DNA from: Ipomoea triloba
Lineage: Eukaryota > Streptophyta > Magnoliopsida > Solanales > Convolvulaceae
DNA: 64,000 nt
Direction of reading: 5' to 3'
Assembly: GCF_003576645.1 (NCBI RefSeq)
Contig: NC_044922.1
Location: 8,461,049 to 8,525,048 of the forward strand
Part shown: positions 31,720 to 43,377 of the stretch, one piece after another
Numbering within the stretch: position 1 is the first letter of the stretch
How the letters are laid out: every line of letters begins with the position of its first letter
The notes under the pieces: model-generated
Told to the model about the DNA's origin: nothing
The model's database searches: none
The model's input: the letters and a program-made list of their open reading frames with translations, nothing else
Translations under genes and position numbers: made by a program

Positions 31720-33045
31720 TGATAAGACTCCGAGATACCCTTATTTCAAGCACATTTTAGGGTGTTTTATCGCGTCTATAGCATCCTTATTTGGTAAATT
31801 ATGTGCGTAAATGTTTGAAAATCACTAACTGATGCACAAAAGCTATTTTTAGCTTAAAAGAAGTAAAACAGGAGCCCCAGGAGCAAATAGGACTAAAAGA
31901 TGAGCTTAAAGAGCAAACCAGGCAAAAGCGGAGCCCCGGAGGACCAAACTGGAAGGCCACACGCGTGTGAGCAAGCGTGGAAACTTTCCAGAAGCTCCCC
32001 ACGCACGCTCACACGCGTGTGAGAGGCGTGGAGGCGTGATGCGCGAATTTCAGCTAGGGTTGTCATTTCGGAGACTATTTAAACCCCTTTGATGAATTTC
32101 CAAAGGGGGATTCGAGAATTTTAGTTTTCCCTTTTCTTAGTTTTTCCTTTGGAGAACTTTCTCCATTTTTTCTTAGTTTTTAGATTAGATCAATCTCCAT
32201 TGTAGATGACAACAAGCTTGGATTGAAGATCTTCTTCTCTCTAGGTGATCTCTATTTCATTTCTATAATTTTAGTAATCTTATTCTTGGATTAAATTAGC
32301 TTTTGCTTGCATTTCATATTATGAGTAGCTAATTTAGTCTAGGGATTTAGATTGTGTGATTGAATATTGCTTTTGTGATGAACTTATTTCTATATCTTGG
32401 ATCTATGAGTTTGTGTTGATGGATTATCTATTCTTGTCTTTTGATTGTTGTTTTGATGAGATCTTGTTTGGATTTGGCCAATCTAGATGAGAGATTGAGC
32501 TATTGACTCTTTCATGTCTTTGATTAGAGTTAGGATTTAAAGCTTTACACAATCAAAGTTCCTATGGACTTCTTAAGAATAGTAGGATAGTGTGTAGCTT
32601 AAGTGTTTGATAAAATTCCTCTTAGAACTTTGGACGCTTGAAGGCACTCCTAAGTCAAAGAAGCCTTAGTACACAAGGTGGAAAAGGACTAAGACAAGAC
32701 ACTCTTGAATAGCCAATATCCTAGCAATCGTAATCCATGACCTTGCACTCTCACTATGCAATATTCATGAACACTATCCAATCCCTACCCCTTTTACATA
32801 TTCCCAAAATCACTTTTACTTTACTACTCTTTTGCACTCAAACCAACCAATGAACTACACTCTCACTTGCAATTCCACCCTTCACCACACTCAAGTCCTA
32901 CGCATGATCCAATCAAGTAAACTCCCGAATGTTTGACAAACCTCCACGTCCCTCCTTCGAGACCGACACTCGGGGAGTCACAGACTTTCCGTTTTATCAT
33001 ACAAATATCTTTTGACATTTCACCCTATGCACGGAAGTGTTGTCA
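31720..33045 (+). repeat. family-A 5' LTR (1326 bp)
   Basis: TGATAAGACTCCGAGATACC to AGTGTTGTCA. Palindromes at 31955-31980 and 31999-32031, TATTTAAA at 32076-32083, and a leader with CTCTCTAG/GTGATC-like donor near 32240. Same length as the 3' LTR. Confidence 0.9.
31955..32083 (+). promoter_or_regulatory. LTR U3 promoter: palindrome pair and TATA box
   Basis: Both units carry CACACGCGTGTGAG. The second is CCACGCACGC then TCACACGCGTGTGA then GAGGCGTGG. TATTTAAA begins 45 bp after it. This is the intact form from which the decayed unit at 6859 differs. Confidence 0.7.
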
Positions 33046-33048
33046 AAA

Positions 33049-33066
33049 TGGTGCCATTGCCGGGGA
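33049..33066 (+). promoter_or_regulatory. primer-binding site, tRNA-Asp type
   Basis: TGGTGCCATTGCCGGGGA, two mismatches to the tRNA-Asp complement, three bases after the 5' LTR. Confidence 0.85.
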
Positions 33067-33242
33067 GGGCAATAGGTTGTCATATGTTTTTGTTTACTTT
33101 GATTGCATGAATGCTATATTTGAGAAATGTTAATCCATCCCACTTAATTTTGTTTTATTATTACTTCTTTTGCTACTAACCCAATTGACTACTTCTAGTC
33201 AATTGTGGAAATTTCTGTTTCATTGATAATTTTACTAGGTGA

Positions 33243-35126
33243 ATGCACACACGAGCAAAAGGAAATCAAGGTCTACTACCCTACATTCCTGAAATTAATA
33301 AATCAACTAGAAGGAAAAATACCCAAGGATCACTAATGGCTTCATCAAGCGCAACAAGAAACCCACAAGGAAGACGCACAGCAGTACCAAATCCACCCCC
33401 AGTTCCAATCAATCCACAAGTACCGATTAACCATGAAGAACCAATCATTGAAGAACCGTAGGCTAACAGAGCAAACAATCAAGAGAACATTCGTGAAGAG
33501 GAATATTATGGAAACCCTCAAGAACCACAAAGATCAATCGCAGATTACATGACTCCCCCTCAAGAACCACAAAGATCAATCGCAGATTACATGACTCCGG
33601 CTCAAGAACCACAAAGATCAATCGCAGATTACATGACTCCGGATTTTAACATGCAAAGATCAATCGCAGATTACATGACTCCGGATTTTAACATGCATAA
33701 CTCGATCTATGTACCTCCAATGGAGAATGTCAACTTTCATGTGCATCCAACTATTCTCACACTGGTTCAGAACAGTCAATACTCGGGATTACCATCTGAA
33801 GATCCCAACGCACACATCACAAGATTTATACGAGCATGTGGGATATACAGACAAGAAGGCGTTAGCGAGGAAATAGTTCGACTAAAATTATTTCCATTTT
33901 CAGTTATAGGAGAGGCAACACGATGGTTGGAAAGCCAAGACGACAATCATTTCAGAACGTGGCAACAGTTGCATCGCGAATTCATGAACGAGTTCTTTCC
34001 CATTACAAAAACTATGAGGATTAGAAGGCTGATACAAGAATTCAAACAAGGAAGACTTGAAAGTTTGGGAGAGGCTTAGCGAAGATTTAAAGTTCTTAAA
34101 AGGCAGTGCCCACAAGATCTGATGCACCCATGGGACATGATTAGCTCATTCTATGGAGGGTTGACGGATGAAGGAAAGATGTCGCTTGACTCATCCTCCA
34201 GCGGTGCCTTTGTCTCCCTAGCGTTGCAAGAGGCTGAGGAACTGATCGAGAGAATATCTAAAAACACATCCTGTTGGTATGAACGAAGAGGAGATCATGG
34301 AGGAATTTATGAAGTTGATAATCGAGTGGCAAGTGAGGCCAAAATTGAAGCAATGAATCACGAAATCAAAAAGTTACAGGCTATGGTAGAAAAAATGGAA
34401 GGAAAACCCAAGCCTTGCATGGCATTGGCACTTTATTGTAATATCTGTGGAGGACCTCATGACACCAATATTTGCACTTCTACGTCTGCATCTGAACAAG
34501 TTGAGGCGGTAGATTATCAAAGGAACTCCAACTTCAATGCTTATGGACAAAACCAAAGATCAAACAACAATTGGAAACAGGGAGAGGGTTGGAACAATAA
34601 CAACAATGATGTATATCAAGCGCAAAGACAATACAATGGACACAAGCCTGCATATGGACAAAATGATAAGAACAGATTGATGTACAATCAAAACCAAGGA
34701 AATGGAAATCAAATGACCCAGTTCAGGCCACAATACGAATCTCAACTTGATTTTACTCAACAGAGAAGGGATGACATCCGTGAGGTAGATGAAAGACTTA
34801 CAAGGACGATCATGGAACTCAAAAATGATCGGGCAAATCTGAAATAAGAAATTACTCAAGAGATTAGACAAGAAATTTCTAGTCTTCGCCAAGAGTCTAA
34901 GGCTACACTAAAGACAATTGAGAATCAAATCTCTCAGATGTTTAAGATGATGTCAGATCGACACTACGGACAACTCCCAAGCAACACTGAAAACAACCCG
35001 AAAGAGAGAGTCAACGCCATTGATGCCAAAGAAGAAACACATCAGAAATGTGATCCAATGGATGCTATCTGTGGAACTTGCCAATGTAAAGTAGACGACC
35101 AAACGAAACAAGACTACCTCTTGTAG
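33243..35126 (+). pseudogene. gag: gag polyprotein (family A)
   Basis: One frame starting MHTRAKGNQGLLPYIPEINK with in-frame stops at 33459, 34077, 34845 and 35124. It shows a Pro-rich N-terminus, a tandem repeat of QRSIADYMTP, the Athila gag capsid-like region (HITRFIRACGIYRQEG, LKLFPFSVIGEATRWLES, EFMNEFFPITKTMRIRRLI), and a CX2CX3HX4C zinc knuckle CNICGGPHDTNIC (about 34436-34474). An Asn/Gln-rich segment follows, then a segment near QLPSNTENNPKERVNAI. Gag binds and packages element RNA into cytoplasmic particles. The TAG at 34077 replaces the conserved Trp of EAWRRFK. Protease follows in another frame. Confidence 0.85.
33514..33695 (+). repeat. gag-internal tandem repeat (QRSIADYMTP)
   Basis: Four copies of a roughly 42-45-bp unit encoding PQEPQRSIADYMTP or DFNMQRSIADYMTP. 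Units are almost identical in DNA, so the expansion is recent. It keeps frame and adds repeated short peptides before the capsid-like domain. Confidence 0.85.
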
Positions 35127-35172
35127 TCTTAATCTTGAATTAAAAAATGCGAACAGTTCATGCACCATATCA

Positions 35173-35955
35173 ATGAAGGAACGCAAGGAGGAAACTACTT
35201 CGGAAGAAGACCCGAAAGAAAAGGAACTACCAAGAGACAACGTCAAAAGCTCGAAAGAAAAGGAAACAGCTCGAGAAGGTAAATTTAAAGCTTTTATTCG
35301 AAAATTCTTCAATAGCAAAGAATGCTGTGAGTTGTTTGAGAATGGCATTTGTGATAATATTACATGTTTAAGCCAAGAATCTTCAGCTTGTATGACTGAG
35401 GGAAACCCCAGAAAGAAGGGTGACCCTGGAGCTTTATTAATCCCATGTTCAATACAGAACATGGAACCTAGAAACGCTCTTGCTGATCTTGGTGCTTCTA
35501 TCAATGTCATGTCTTTAAATCTCTTTGAGAAATTGAACTTACCATGCTTGAAACCGACGAGGCTGACTCTACGTTTGGCTGACGGAACCACACGGTATCC
35601 TGAAGGCTTAGCGGAAGATGTTCTAGTAAGAGTAGGAAAATTTCTTGTGCCTGTCGATTTTATTGTCTGTAAGATGGGAGATGATGATCCCCATGAATCC
35701 TTAATTCTTGGAAGACCATTTCTGGCTACATGTCGGGCACGAATAGATGTTAGTTTAGGAGAAATTACCCTGAGATTCGAAGGACAAGCCACGAATGATG
35801 ACAAGGAAAAGGCAAAAGAAGGAGCTGATGACGATGAAAGGGCAAAGGTCAAATCAAAAGTGAAACCAAAACCGAAGCGAAGGAACGATAAGCTTACTTG
35901 GAAAAACACGTGGGTACCAAAATGCTTCTTACCCACCACCAAGGAATTCGGTTGA
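35173..35955 (+). CDS. pro: retropepsin-type aspartic protease domain (family A)
   Basis: A 260-codon open frame shifted +1 relative to gag. The charged N-terminus links to the gag C-terminus. The protease core has the catalytic motif as ADLGAS (Asp at 35484-35486), LRLADGT near 35572, and the C-terminal ILGRPFLAT block that marks Athila/Tat proteases. A highly charged Lys/Glu tail then ends at TKEFG with a TGA. In autonomous relatives RT follows in the same polyprotein; here the ORF simply ends and the post-ORF module begins within 30 bp, so pol beyond protease has been deleted. The domain itself is intact. Confidence 0.85.
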   Translation: MKERKEETTSEEDPKEKELPRDNVKSSKEKETAREGKFKAFIRKFFNSKECCELFENGICDNITCLSQESSACMTEGNPRKKGDPGALLIPCSIQNMEPRNALADLGASINVMSLNLFEKLNLPCLKPTRLTLRLADGTTRYPEGLAEDVLVRVGKFLVPVDFIVCKMGDDDPHESLILGRPFLATCRARIDVSLGEITLRFEGQATNDDKEKAKEGADDDERAKVKSKVKPKPKRRNDKLTWKNTWVPKCFLPTTKEFG

Positions 35956-35980
35956 ATTCAAACCAAGGTATAATGCATCT

Positions 35981-36024
35981 AGCCAATGACGTAAATCATG
36001 GCGCTACTTGGGAGGCAACCCAAG
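35981..36024 (+). promoter_or_regulatory. post-ORF GGGAGGCAACCC module
   Basis: CTAGCCAATGACGTAAATCA then GGCGCTACTTGGGAGGCAACCCAAG. The TTGGGAGGCAACCCAA hairpin has a 5-6-bp stem. It lies 25 bp after the protease stop, whereas in the pol element it follows integrase, consistent with a precise pol deletion. Confidence 0.65.
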
Positions 36025-37209
36025 ATTTTAATAAAATGCTTTACATTATTGCTATGCTTTCGTTTTTAATGTTTTTGTTCTAATAAATTGCTACAATCAT
36101 ATGGAACCATGTTTTGAGGACTAATTTGTAGGATTCGAGACTAGAAATTGCTTTGGAAGAGCTTAAACTAGATATAGGTATGGAAGGCAAGGCCCAAAAT
36201 TAGAAGAAAACGATGCAGTGGACCTACACGAGGCTCACACGTGTGTAGCCGTGCGTGGGAGCGAGGCAGAGAGCTCCCACGCATGCTCACACGCGTGTTG
36301 CCATGCGTGGGAGCGAGGCAGAGAGCTCCCACGCACGGTCACACGAGTGTGACCGGCGTGGAGGCCCCTACGGGTTTAAAACCTTTGTTCGGCCATCCCA
36401 CCTTATTTTGCTCCCAAAATCAATTTTTCTCTTCTCTTCTCCACTCAAGGAAGAACCAAACTCAAGGTTTGAACATACTTCTCACTTTTTACCATTCAAA
36501 GAAGATTAAAACGTCAACATCAAGGTAATCTTTCATCTTTTTGACTCTTTATCCTTGAATATTCATGAGTTTGGAAGAGTTTGAATGTGAAATTTATTTT
36601 ACGTTGCCTTGCATGATTTTGAATGATTTTGAATGGTTAAATTGGTTATAATGCTTCATGGAACTACCCTTTGATGTTTTCTTTCATTATTGATGGTTAC
36701 ATTGATGGATTGTTGTATATTCTTGAACTTCAAGTGTGAACACCATTGATGAATAAATGGGTTTGTTAAATTTCTTGTTGAAATTATGAAATTGATGCTT
36801 GAATTGATGAGTAAACTTTCTATAGAACTATTATATGTCATCAATTTGACTTTTTACATGCTACATTGCCCAAATTGAATTTTCAATTTCAAAACCCTAA
36901 TTTTGAATTTGGGGAAGAAGATGAAGTTGACTTTTTGAAATTCTTGACTTTTGTAGTTGACTTGTTATTTGACTATCAGATTGATATATCTTATGATGAA
37001 TTTATGCATGTGTGTGATAATGGAATGATATTGTTGATATTCTTATGCTTGAAATTGTCCAAAATATAGGGGAAACTATGGCAAAATTTTCGGAAATTCT
37101 TAGCCCTATATGTTTGAAATCCATTATCTTGACAAGGAATTTTACACAAATATAATGGTGACTTATTCAAAGCCAATTACCATGAATGATAATTTCTATA
37201 ATTTGTAGG
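36025..37209 (+). promoter_or_regulatory. internal promoter-like module and ORF3 leader (family A)
   Basis: Three nested palindromes at 36222-36257, 36277-36310 and 36329-36361. The second has outer arms CCACGCATG/CATGCGTGG; the third has CGGTCACAC-GA-GTGTGACCG, a 9-bp perfect stem with a changed centre. A TATA-like GGTTTAAAACC follows at about 36374, then a leader with TTCTCTTCTC and a donor AAG/GTAATC at 36525. The acceptor TTTGTAG at 37202-37208 is followed one base later by the ORF3 ATG (37210). Between them is an AT-rich stretch of about 680 bp that looks like an intron. Spliced expression is inferred from sequence only. Confidence 0.5.
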
Positions 37210-38445
37210 ATGGGACGCTCGAAAGAAATTGCAAAGAAATCAAAACATGATGTAGGAGAATCGAGTCGATCAAGGACACGGCAGCACACTACAGCTCAAC
37301 AGGCTATACAAGAGCCGGGATCAAGGTCACTACGACACTTGACACCTATTCAACTCGCAACAGTAGACAACTATAAAGGAAAGTAGCTTTCTGTTGGCTG
37401 TCACTTTGAGGATAATGTTTTAAGAGAATTTGGTTGTTTGCAAGAAGTGAATATGCTCCTTAGGCACCCACAGCTCCGCTATCTGTTTCAGTGGAGAGGA
37501 CCCACCTATGCGCCTGTCACCTATGAATTCCTGGCAACCCTAGAGATTAGAAGGGAAGTCAACGATGCAAGGGAGTCTATTTCATTCACTCTTTTCGGCA
37601 ACCACTACAGTATTTCTGTTAACACTTTAGGTGTTACACTCGGTTTTCATGATGCAACAAGCGTGTCCATGCCTTATTTCAGAGATTTCAAAGAAGATTT
37701 TGATTCAGATGAAGTTGCTAGACGATATTGGAGAAGCATCACAAACAATGCCCCATACAATTCTTCAAACTTGAAGGCAAAGCTCATCACCCGGAATGCT
37801 TTGAAGGCTATCAGATTAGCCTTTGCTATAAATCTCTCTGGACGAACCACGAATAGAAACAAGGTATACAAGCAGGACTTATTCTACATGTGGTGCATGG
37901 AGAATGATGTCAGTATCAACATGGGCGTTCAGGCTAGGAAATGGCTCTAGACCTAGCTAAAGCCAAAGGTTCAGACTGTGTTTATTGGACCTTTTGTTTC
38001 TAAATTGTGTATTGGGTTGGGCCTACTGGACCGGTTGATGGGGGAGAGATCTTATGGTTGCTCAATTTCTTTTACCGTGGGAGAGTTCTTTGCCGCAGAA
38101 CTAAGGCTTGGAGGTGATGATGCACCCGATTTAAATGCTTCTGATAATGATGATGAGGACGAGTAAGGGAATGAGGAGGAAGACGCTGCACAGGAGCAAG
38201 GCCCAACTCTAATGGAGTGGACCGCGTCGCAAAATTTTCATAGACAGCTACATGAGGAACAAATGAACTATTGGCATGAGGAGCATACTTGGCAGGAAGG
38301 CCATTTCACATCCATCTCTGCAAGACAAGATGTTCACACCGAGGATCTCAACCGCATGAGACAAGAGGTGGAGAATAATGATAGAAGAATTGCCGCTCCT
38401 GAAGCTCGATTCGACAGGCAATTTCATCCCTTCGGTGATGAGTGA
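37210..38445 (+). pseudogene. ATHILA ORF-1-like ORF3 (family A)
   Basis: About 411 codons in one frame, starting MGRSKEIAKKSKHDVG at the ATG after the acceptor. It has a basic N-terminus, the conserved ORF-1 core (FQWRGPTYAPVTYEFLATLE, YSISVNTLGVTLGFHD, ARRYWRSI, GRTTNRNKVYKQDLFYMWCM, NMGVQARKWL), an acidic linker and a C-terminal heptad-like segment (LNRMRQEVENNDRRIAAPEARF). Stops at 37384, 37948, 37954 and 38164 interrupt it. The paralog at 4380 has Gln (CAG) at the two middle stops. No signal peptide or membrane segment is seen, so an envelope role is not supported; a nuclear or nucleic-acid-associated role is possible but unknown. Confidence 0.8.
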
Positions 38446-40291
38446 TACCTTCCTCAACTATTCTCGGTCCTGACTGATTAACACTTGATTCTAAGTTCTG
38501 TGACTTGGGTTACTATGATTGCTGGTCCCGTCTGAACATTAGGATCCCTATGCAGGGGGTTCCGACTTTTATTTCTTTTGTTTCTTTTCTATGCTTTACT
38601 TTACTTTATTGCTTTATGTTATTTAATTTCCAACTACTTTACTTATCCGCATTTATATTTGAATAATTCTTCTTATTTACATGCTTTATTACTTATGTTT
38701 TTGCTTTTATATTTCTATCTGTTTACAATAATTGAATAGTACTCCGAAAACCCTTTTTGTATGTTATGTCTCCATTTCTTATAGAGCATCTATAATGGGA
38801 GCAGGCCTATGCTGGAAGCTAAAGTGTGGAAAGAGGGATGCATACTTGGTTTATCCTCTTATCCCTTTTCTAATTTTAAGCCTCGTTTTGATCTTTAAAG
38901 TGTGGAAATATTTTCTATATAGCTTTGTGTATGAGTATACTTAAGTTTACCATGATTAATAGGATCGTTTGATGCATACCCTTTATCCCAGAGCAATTTC
39001 CAAAGTGTGGAAAGGGATTTTTAATTGTCTATCCTTAGAATCCCTGTTTCGTTCCTTTACCCTGTACGTATAGAAACATCGAGGATGATGTTTACTTTAA
39101 AGTGTGGAAAGGACGCACTTTGTGCTTTACATGCTTACATGCTTAATTTTAGAAGTTGAAGCTCTTGGGAATGATAAGCGGGTGCATTTGCAGTTTTGAA
39201 AAGAGAGTTATTATTTGTGTTATATAGAGAGAATTTTGACTGGATGCCCAAAAATTTTTACTCTCGAAATATCTTTGAGGAAGTTACTTTTCGCACCGAT
39301 GACAGTGTTTAGAGCCAAATAAGTTTATATTCTTGCCTGCTTGCATGATGTTCACCTCTTATTTACGTAGGACCTTAGTCAAGGATCTCTCGAAGTGGGA
39401 GTGTGCACTCTTTAATTTGAGAAAGATAAAACTAGCGAGGCCCATAATTGAACTAACCTTGGTAGGGCATGGGGCAAAAGTTGAGCCTAATGGTGAGCTT
39501 AATGAGAAAACAAAACCCTTGAACATTAAATAGGAAAAGGCATGAGGGGTTGACACGAGGAGAAGTTGAAAAGGCAAAAGGCCAAGCACCAAAAGAGTTT
39601 AAAAAATTGAGGGAAGCCAATTCGTTGGGTTGTGTCCAAACCATAGTCTTCGGTAAGCAAAAAGTTTTATCTGGAGTCGGTTGTTCACATAAAAAGATCC
39701 CAAGAATTGAGAAAATAGAGCTGAGGTGAGCCGCTTTGCTAGGATTCGAGTACCCATTGCACTGACCTTCGAAAAAGCATGGATCTCCATGTGAAGTCGG
39801 GTAGCTCGATGACGTTATCCTAGGAAGTGAGAAGAAAGAGGGTCGCGCTAAGCCAAAAGCGGTGAGTGGTCCATGCCCCTACCCTCATTTACATTTACGT
39901 TGGGCTTTGGCGTATAAGGATGGAAAGTTGATTAGCTAGTGCACATCGTTCCCACTAGTGGGATCGGCTAGAGGCCCTATTTAAATAAAAGGTGAACCGA
40001 AACTTTGGAAATGCATGCTTGCGTATGGTGCGAGAAGTGTGATCCCTTGTTTTATTTGTTTTATCTACAAAAGGTTTTTATTTCCCGAAAATATTTCTTG
40101 AGTTGCTGACATCTTACCAAAATCCTTTATAGATAACACAAATGATTTCCCCCGTTTCAACAGTCTTAGACACCCAATATTTTGACTTGCCAAAAGCTTT
40201 ATTTTGCATGGGAGAGTATCTCAGAGACTTATATGCTTAGAGAGTAAAATGTCTTGCTTGACGACAAGCAAGAAGCAAAGTGTGGAAAATT
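38446..40291 (+). other. family-A 3' tail
   Basis: Noncoding and almost collinear with 4887-6579. It has PPT-like AAAGTGTGGAAA at 38820, 38897, 39002 and 39100, a hairpin AAACATCG-AGGA-TGATGTTT before the last, and the conserved tail from 39370 with CATGGATCTCCATG at 39778-39791 and TCCCACTAGTGGGA near 39948. The region 40120-40240 is extra relative to the older copy. Confidence 0.6.
40253..40291 (+). promoter_or_regulatory. hairpin plus polypurine tract (family A)
   Basis: CTTGCTTG-ACGA-CAAGCAAG is a perfect 8-bp stem (40253-40272). AAAGTGTGGAAAATT (40277-40291) abuts the 3' LTR. Confidence 0.8.
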
Positions 40292-41617
40292 TGATAAGAC
40301 TCCGAGATACCCTTATTTCAGGCACATTTTAGGGTGTTTTATCGTGTCTATAGCATCCTTATTTGGTAAATTATGTGCATAAATGTTTGAAAATCACTAA
40401 CTGATGCACAAAAGCTATTTTTAGCTTAAAAGAAGTAAAACAGGAGCCCTGGGAGCAAATATGACCAAAAGATGAGCTTAAAGACCAAACCAGACAAAAG
40501 CGGAGCCCCGGAGGACCAAACTGGAAGGCCACACGCGTGTGAGCAAGCGTGGAAACTTTCCAGAAGCTCCCCACGCACGCTCACACGCGTGTGAGAGGCG
40601 TGGAGGCGTGATGCGCGAATTTCAGCTAGGGTTGTCATTTCGGAGACTATTTAAACCCCTTTGATGAATTCCCAAAGGGGGATTCGAGAATTTTAGTTTT
40701 CCCTTTTCTTAGTTTTTCCTTTGGAGAACTTTCTCCATTTTTTCTTAGTTTTTAGATTAGATCAATCTCCATTGTAGAAGACAACAAGCTTGGATTGAAG
40801 ATCTTCTTCTCTCTAGGTGATCTCTATTTCATTTCTATAATTTTAGTAATCTTATTCTTGGATTAAATTAGCTTTTGCTTGCATTTCATATCATGAGTAG
40901 CTAATTTAGTCTAGGGATTTGGATTGTGTGATTGAATATTGCTTTTGTGATGATCTTATTTCTATATCTTGGATCTATGAGTTTGTGTTGATGGATTATC
41001 TATTCTTGTCTTTTGATTGTTGTTTTGATGAGATCTTATTTGGATTTGGCCAATCTAGATGAGAGATTGAGCTCTTGACTCTTTCATGTCTTTGATTAGA
41101 GTTAGGATTTAAATCTTTACACAATCAAAGTTCCTATGGACTTCTTAAGAATAGTAGGATAGTGTGTAGCTTAAGTGTTTGATAAAATTCCTCTTAGAAC
41201 TTTGGACGCTTGAATGTACTCCTAAGTCAAAGAAGCCTTAGTACACAAGGTGGAAAAGGACTAAGACAACACACTCTTGAATAGCCAATATCCTAGCAAT
41301 CCTAATCCATGACCTTGCACTCTCACTATGCAATATTCATGAACACTATCCAATCCCTACCCCTTTTACATATTCCCAAAATCACTTTTACTTTACTACT
41401 CTTTTGCACTCAAACCAACCAATGAACTACACTCTCACTTGCAATTCCACCCTTCACCACACTCAAGTCCTATGCATGATCCAATCAAGTAAACTCCCGA
41501 ATGTTTGACAAACCTCCACGTCCCTCCTTTGAGACCGACACTCGGGGAGTCACAGACTTTCCGTTTTTTTATACAAATATCTTTTGACATTTCACCCTAT
41601 GCACGAAAGTGTTGTCA
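40292..41617 (+). repeat. family-A 3' LTR (1326 bp)
   Basis: Same length and ends as the 5' LTR. Palindromes at about 40528-40552 and 40571-40603, TATTTAAA at 40648-40655. Differences from the 5' LTR are mainly transitions. Confidence 0.9.
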
Positions 41618-41622
41618 GTCGT

Positions 41623-42172
41623 CGAACGGAAAATTGTGCTCACCGCCTCCGGAATTGATCCGTGGTGAATTGATGATCGTGAATGACCTGCGAATGAATC
41701 TAATTTATAGTGTGCTTCAACTCCAACTGCTTCTCCGCTTAGGAAATCTCAATTCATGGCGTCGATTCGCAGAGGGACGAGAGTCGCAAAATGCTATTGA
41801 AGAAAATTTCTTCCAACGCCTGGTGCTCACTCATCCGTAGATCCGATGTCACGCCTTCCCGTGAAGTTCGCGTTGTTGACTGGAGAAAAGAAGATCGACA
41901 GTCTTTGTTTGTTCAAAGCGAAAGGGACTAATTCTTTATTTACATAAATTACATTTTAAATAAATAAAAGTCCATATAGAACTAGTCTAACTTATTAATA
42001 CTAACCTAACACAAATTAAACTCCATTATATTAATTTATTTATAATTATTAGATAAATATAAAGTAAACACAAAATGTAATAATAAATAAGATTAAGTAT
42101 AAAATATAACTATATAATAAAATTTATTAAATAAAATATAATAAAATAAAATACAAAAAATGCACTTATCAA
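41623..42172 (-). repeat. family-C 3' LTR, proximal part
   Basis: Continues the family-C LTR after the family-A insertion, ending at the LTR start TGATAAGTGCATTTTT (42172 reading down). Very AT-rich over its first 200 bp. Confidence 0.85.
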
Positions 42173-43377
42173 ATTTCCCACACTTATTTGTTTGCTTGTC
42201 CTCAACCAAAGACATTATTGAAAAGGAATAAGAAAAGAAATAAATAAGAAATGGAACGAAGTATTAGATTGAGCTTCACCCAAACAGCCTTTCGAACTTA
42301 TTTGCCTTATTTGCCTCATTAATACAAAATAATGCCAACTCAAAGAATGCATAAAACACTTGATTAGAAATTAAATAACATTAACATGCTTATTTATAAA
42401 TAAAACGTGTACTTGTTTGTTGCCACCCTTATATGAGCTAAACAAAGATCATAATTAAATAAATATGAAAATTTCACAAAATAAAACCTAAACCAAATTC
42501 GAGAACATTCTATCGCAGTGCAGGTGCAAAAACATGAAGGATACAAGGATCAAGGCATTTATTAAAGATTAAAAAGCAATTGCTCGTCTCTTCCAAAGTT
42601 CACTCATTATTTTTTTTGTTTATGACTTTTTCCAAAGAGAACTTCCCCAAAAAACTCGCCATTTTACGCCAAGCATGTTTGGGTTTTCAATTTTGTGTGT
42701 ACTCATGAACCAGACCACAACACTTTTTTATTTATTTATGGTACATGTGTAGGTGGTTGATTCAGCGGAGTAGAATCTCTGATTTATTGCAAATAAAATA
42801 AATAGATAAACACTCTCATTTATTAAAATATTTTTTTCCAAGAATTTTTTTTTTTTATATATTTTTCACCTCACTTATGCCACAAAGATGATCCTTGAAC
42901 CAACAAACTATACCACAATTTATAGCACTCAAGAATTGTTTAAGAATTTGAAAAAGATAATATAAAGTGAAACCAACATATAACTATCAAAGAAAAATGC
43001 ATAAAACATATAAGGTATTTGTAATTTTCAAATTATATTTATTTATTTATTTTTGATTGATTTTTTTTTTGTTTTTTTGTTTTTTGTTTTTTTGTTTTTG
43101 TAGAGAAAAGCTATTCAAAAAAACTAAAGCAATTAACAACTAGCCACATGTAGTATACACACTAAGAGTCGACAAAAATTTGCATTATTTTTATCACAGG
43201 CTATTCAAAATATTCAAAAGGGTAAAGCTCAAACTAATGCTAGAATTTTAAAATAAAAGGTTCATAAAAATAAACATAAGAAAATTAAAAATTTTGAAAT
43301 TTTTTAATATTTTATGATTTTTAGGCCAACTCCCTTCCCCACACTTATTTTCAACATTGTCCCCAATGTTGTGAGAT
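42173..43377 (-). other. family-C 3' internal region and PPT
   Basis: On the minus strand the PPT AATAAGTGTGGGAAATT (42173-42189) is preceded by a GAGGACAAGCAAAC half-stem. At 43341-43377 the minus strand reads CAACATTGGGGACAATGTTG followed by AAATAAGTGTGGGG, another hairpin plus PPT-like unit. The rest is AT-rich with a T-rich low-complexity run (43066-43103). No ORF is supported. Confidence 0.55.

Larger units (their letters stand above)
31720..41617 (+). mobile_element. complete family-A Athila-like element, TSD GTCGT
   Basis: 9898 bp flanked by perfect 5-bp duplications GTCGT (31715-31719 and 41618-41622); the intact site is present at 50451-50463. Both LTRs are 1326 bp and differ at about 28 positions by eye, near 2 percent, so it is young relative to the rest. 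The interior has PBS, gag, protease, an inter-ORF palindrome cluster, ORF3, tail and PPT. RT, RNase H and integrase are absent, and gag and ORF3 carry stops, so it must have moved with help from an autonomous relative. Confidence 0.9.

Noticed and set aside
36241..36528. Overlapping 84- and 95-codon ORFs in the family-A palindrome cluster
   Set aside because: They arise from GC-rich tandem palindromes without stops and end in leader sequence; no paralog conserves them.
37210..38445. ORF3 as a retroviral envelope protein
   Set aside because: No signal peptide, membrane segment, cleavage site or cysteine pattern is visible; the core matches ATHILA ORF-1-type proteins instead.
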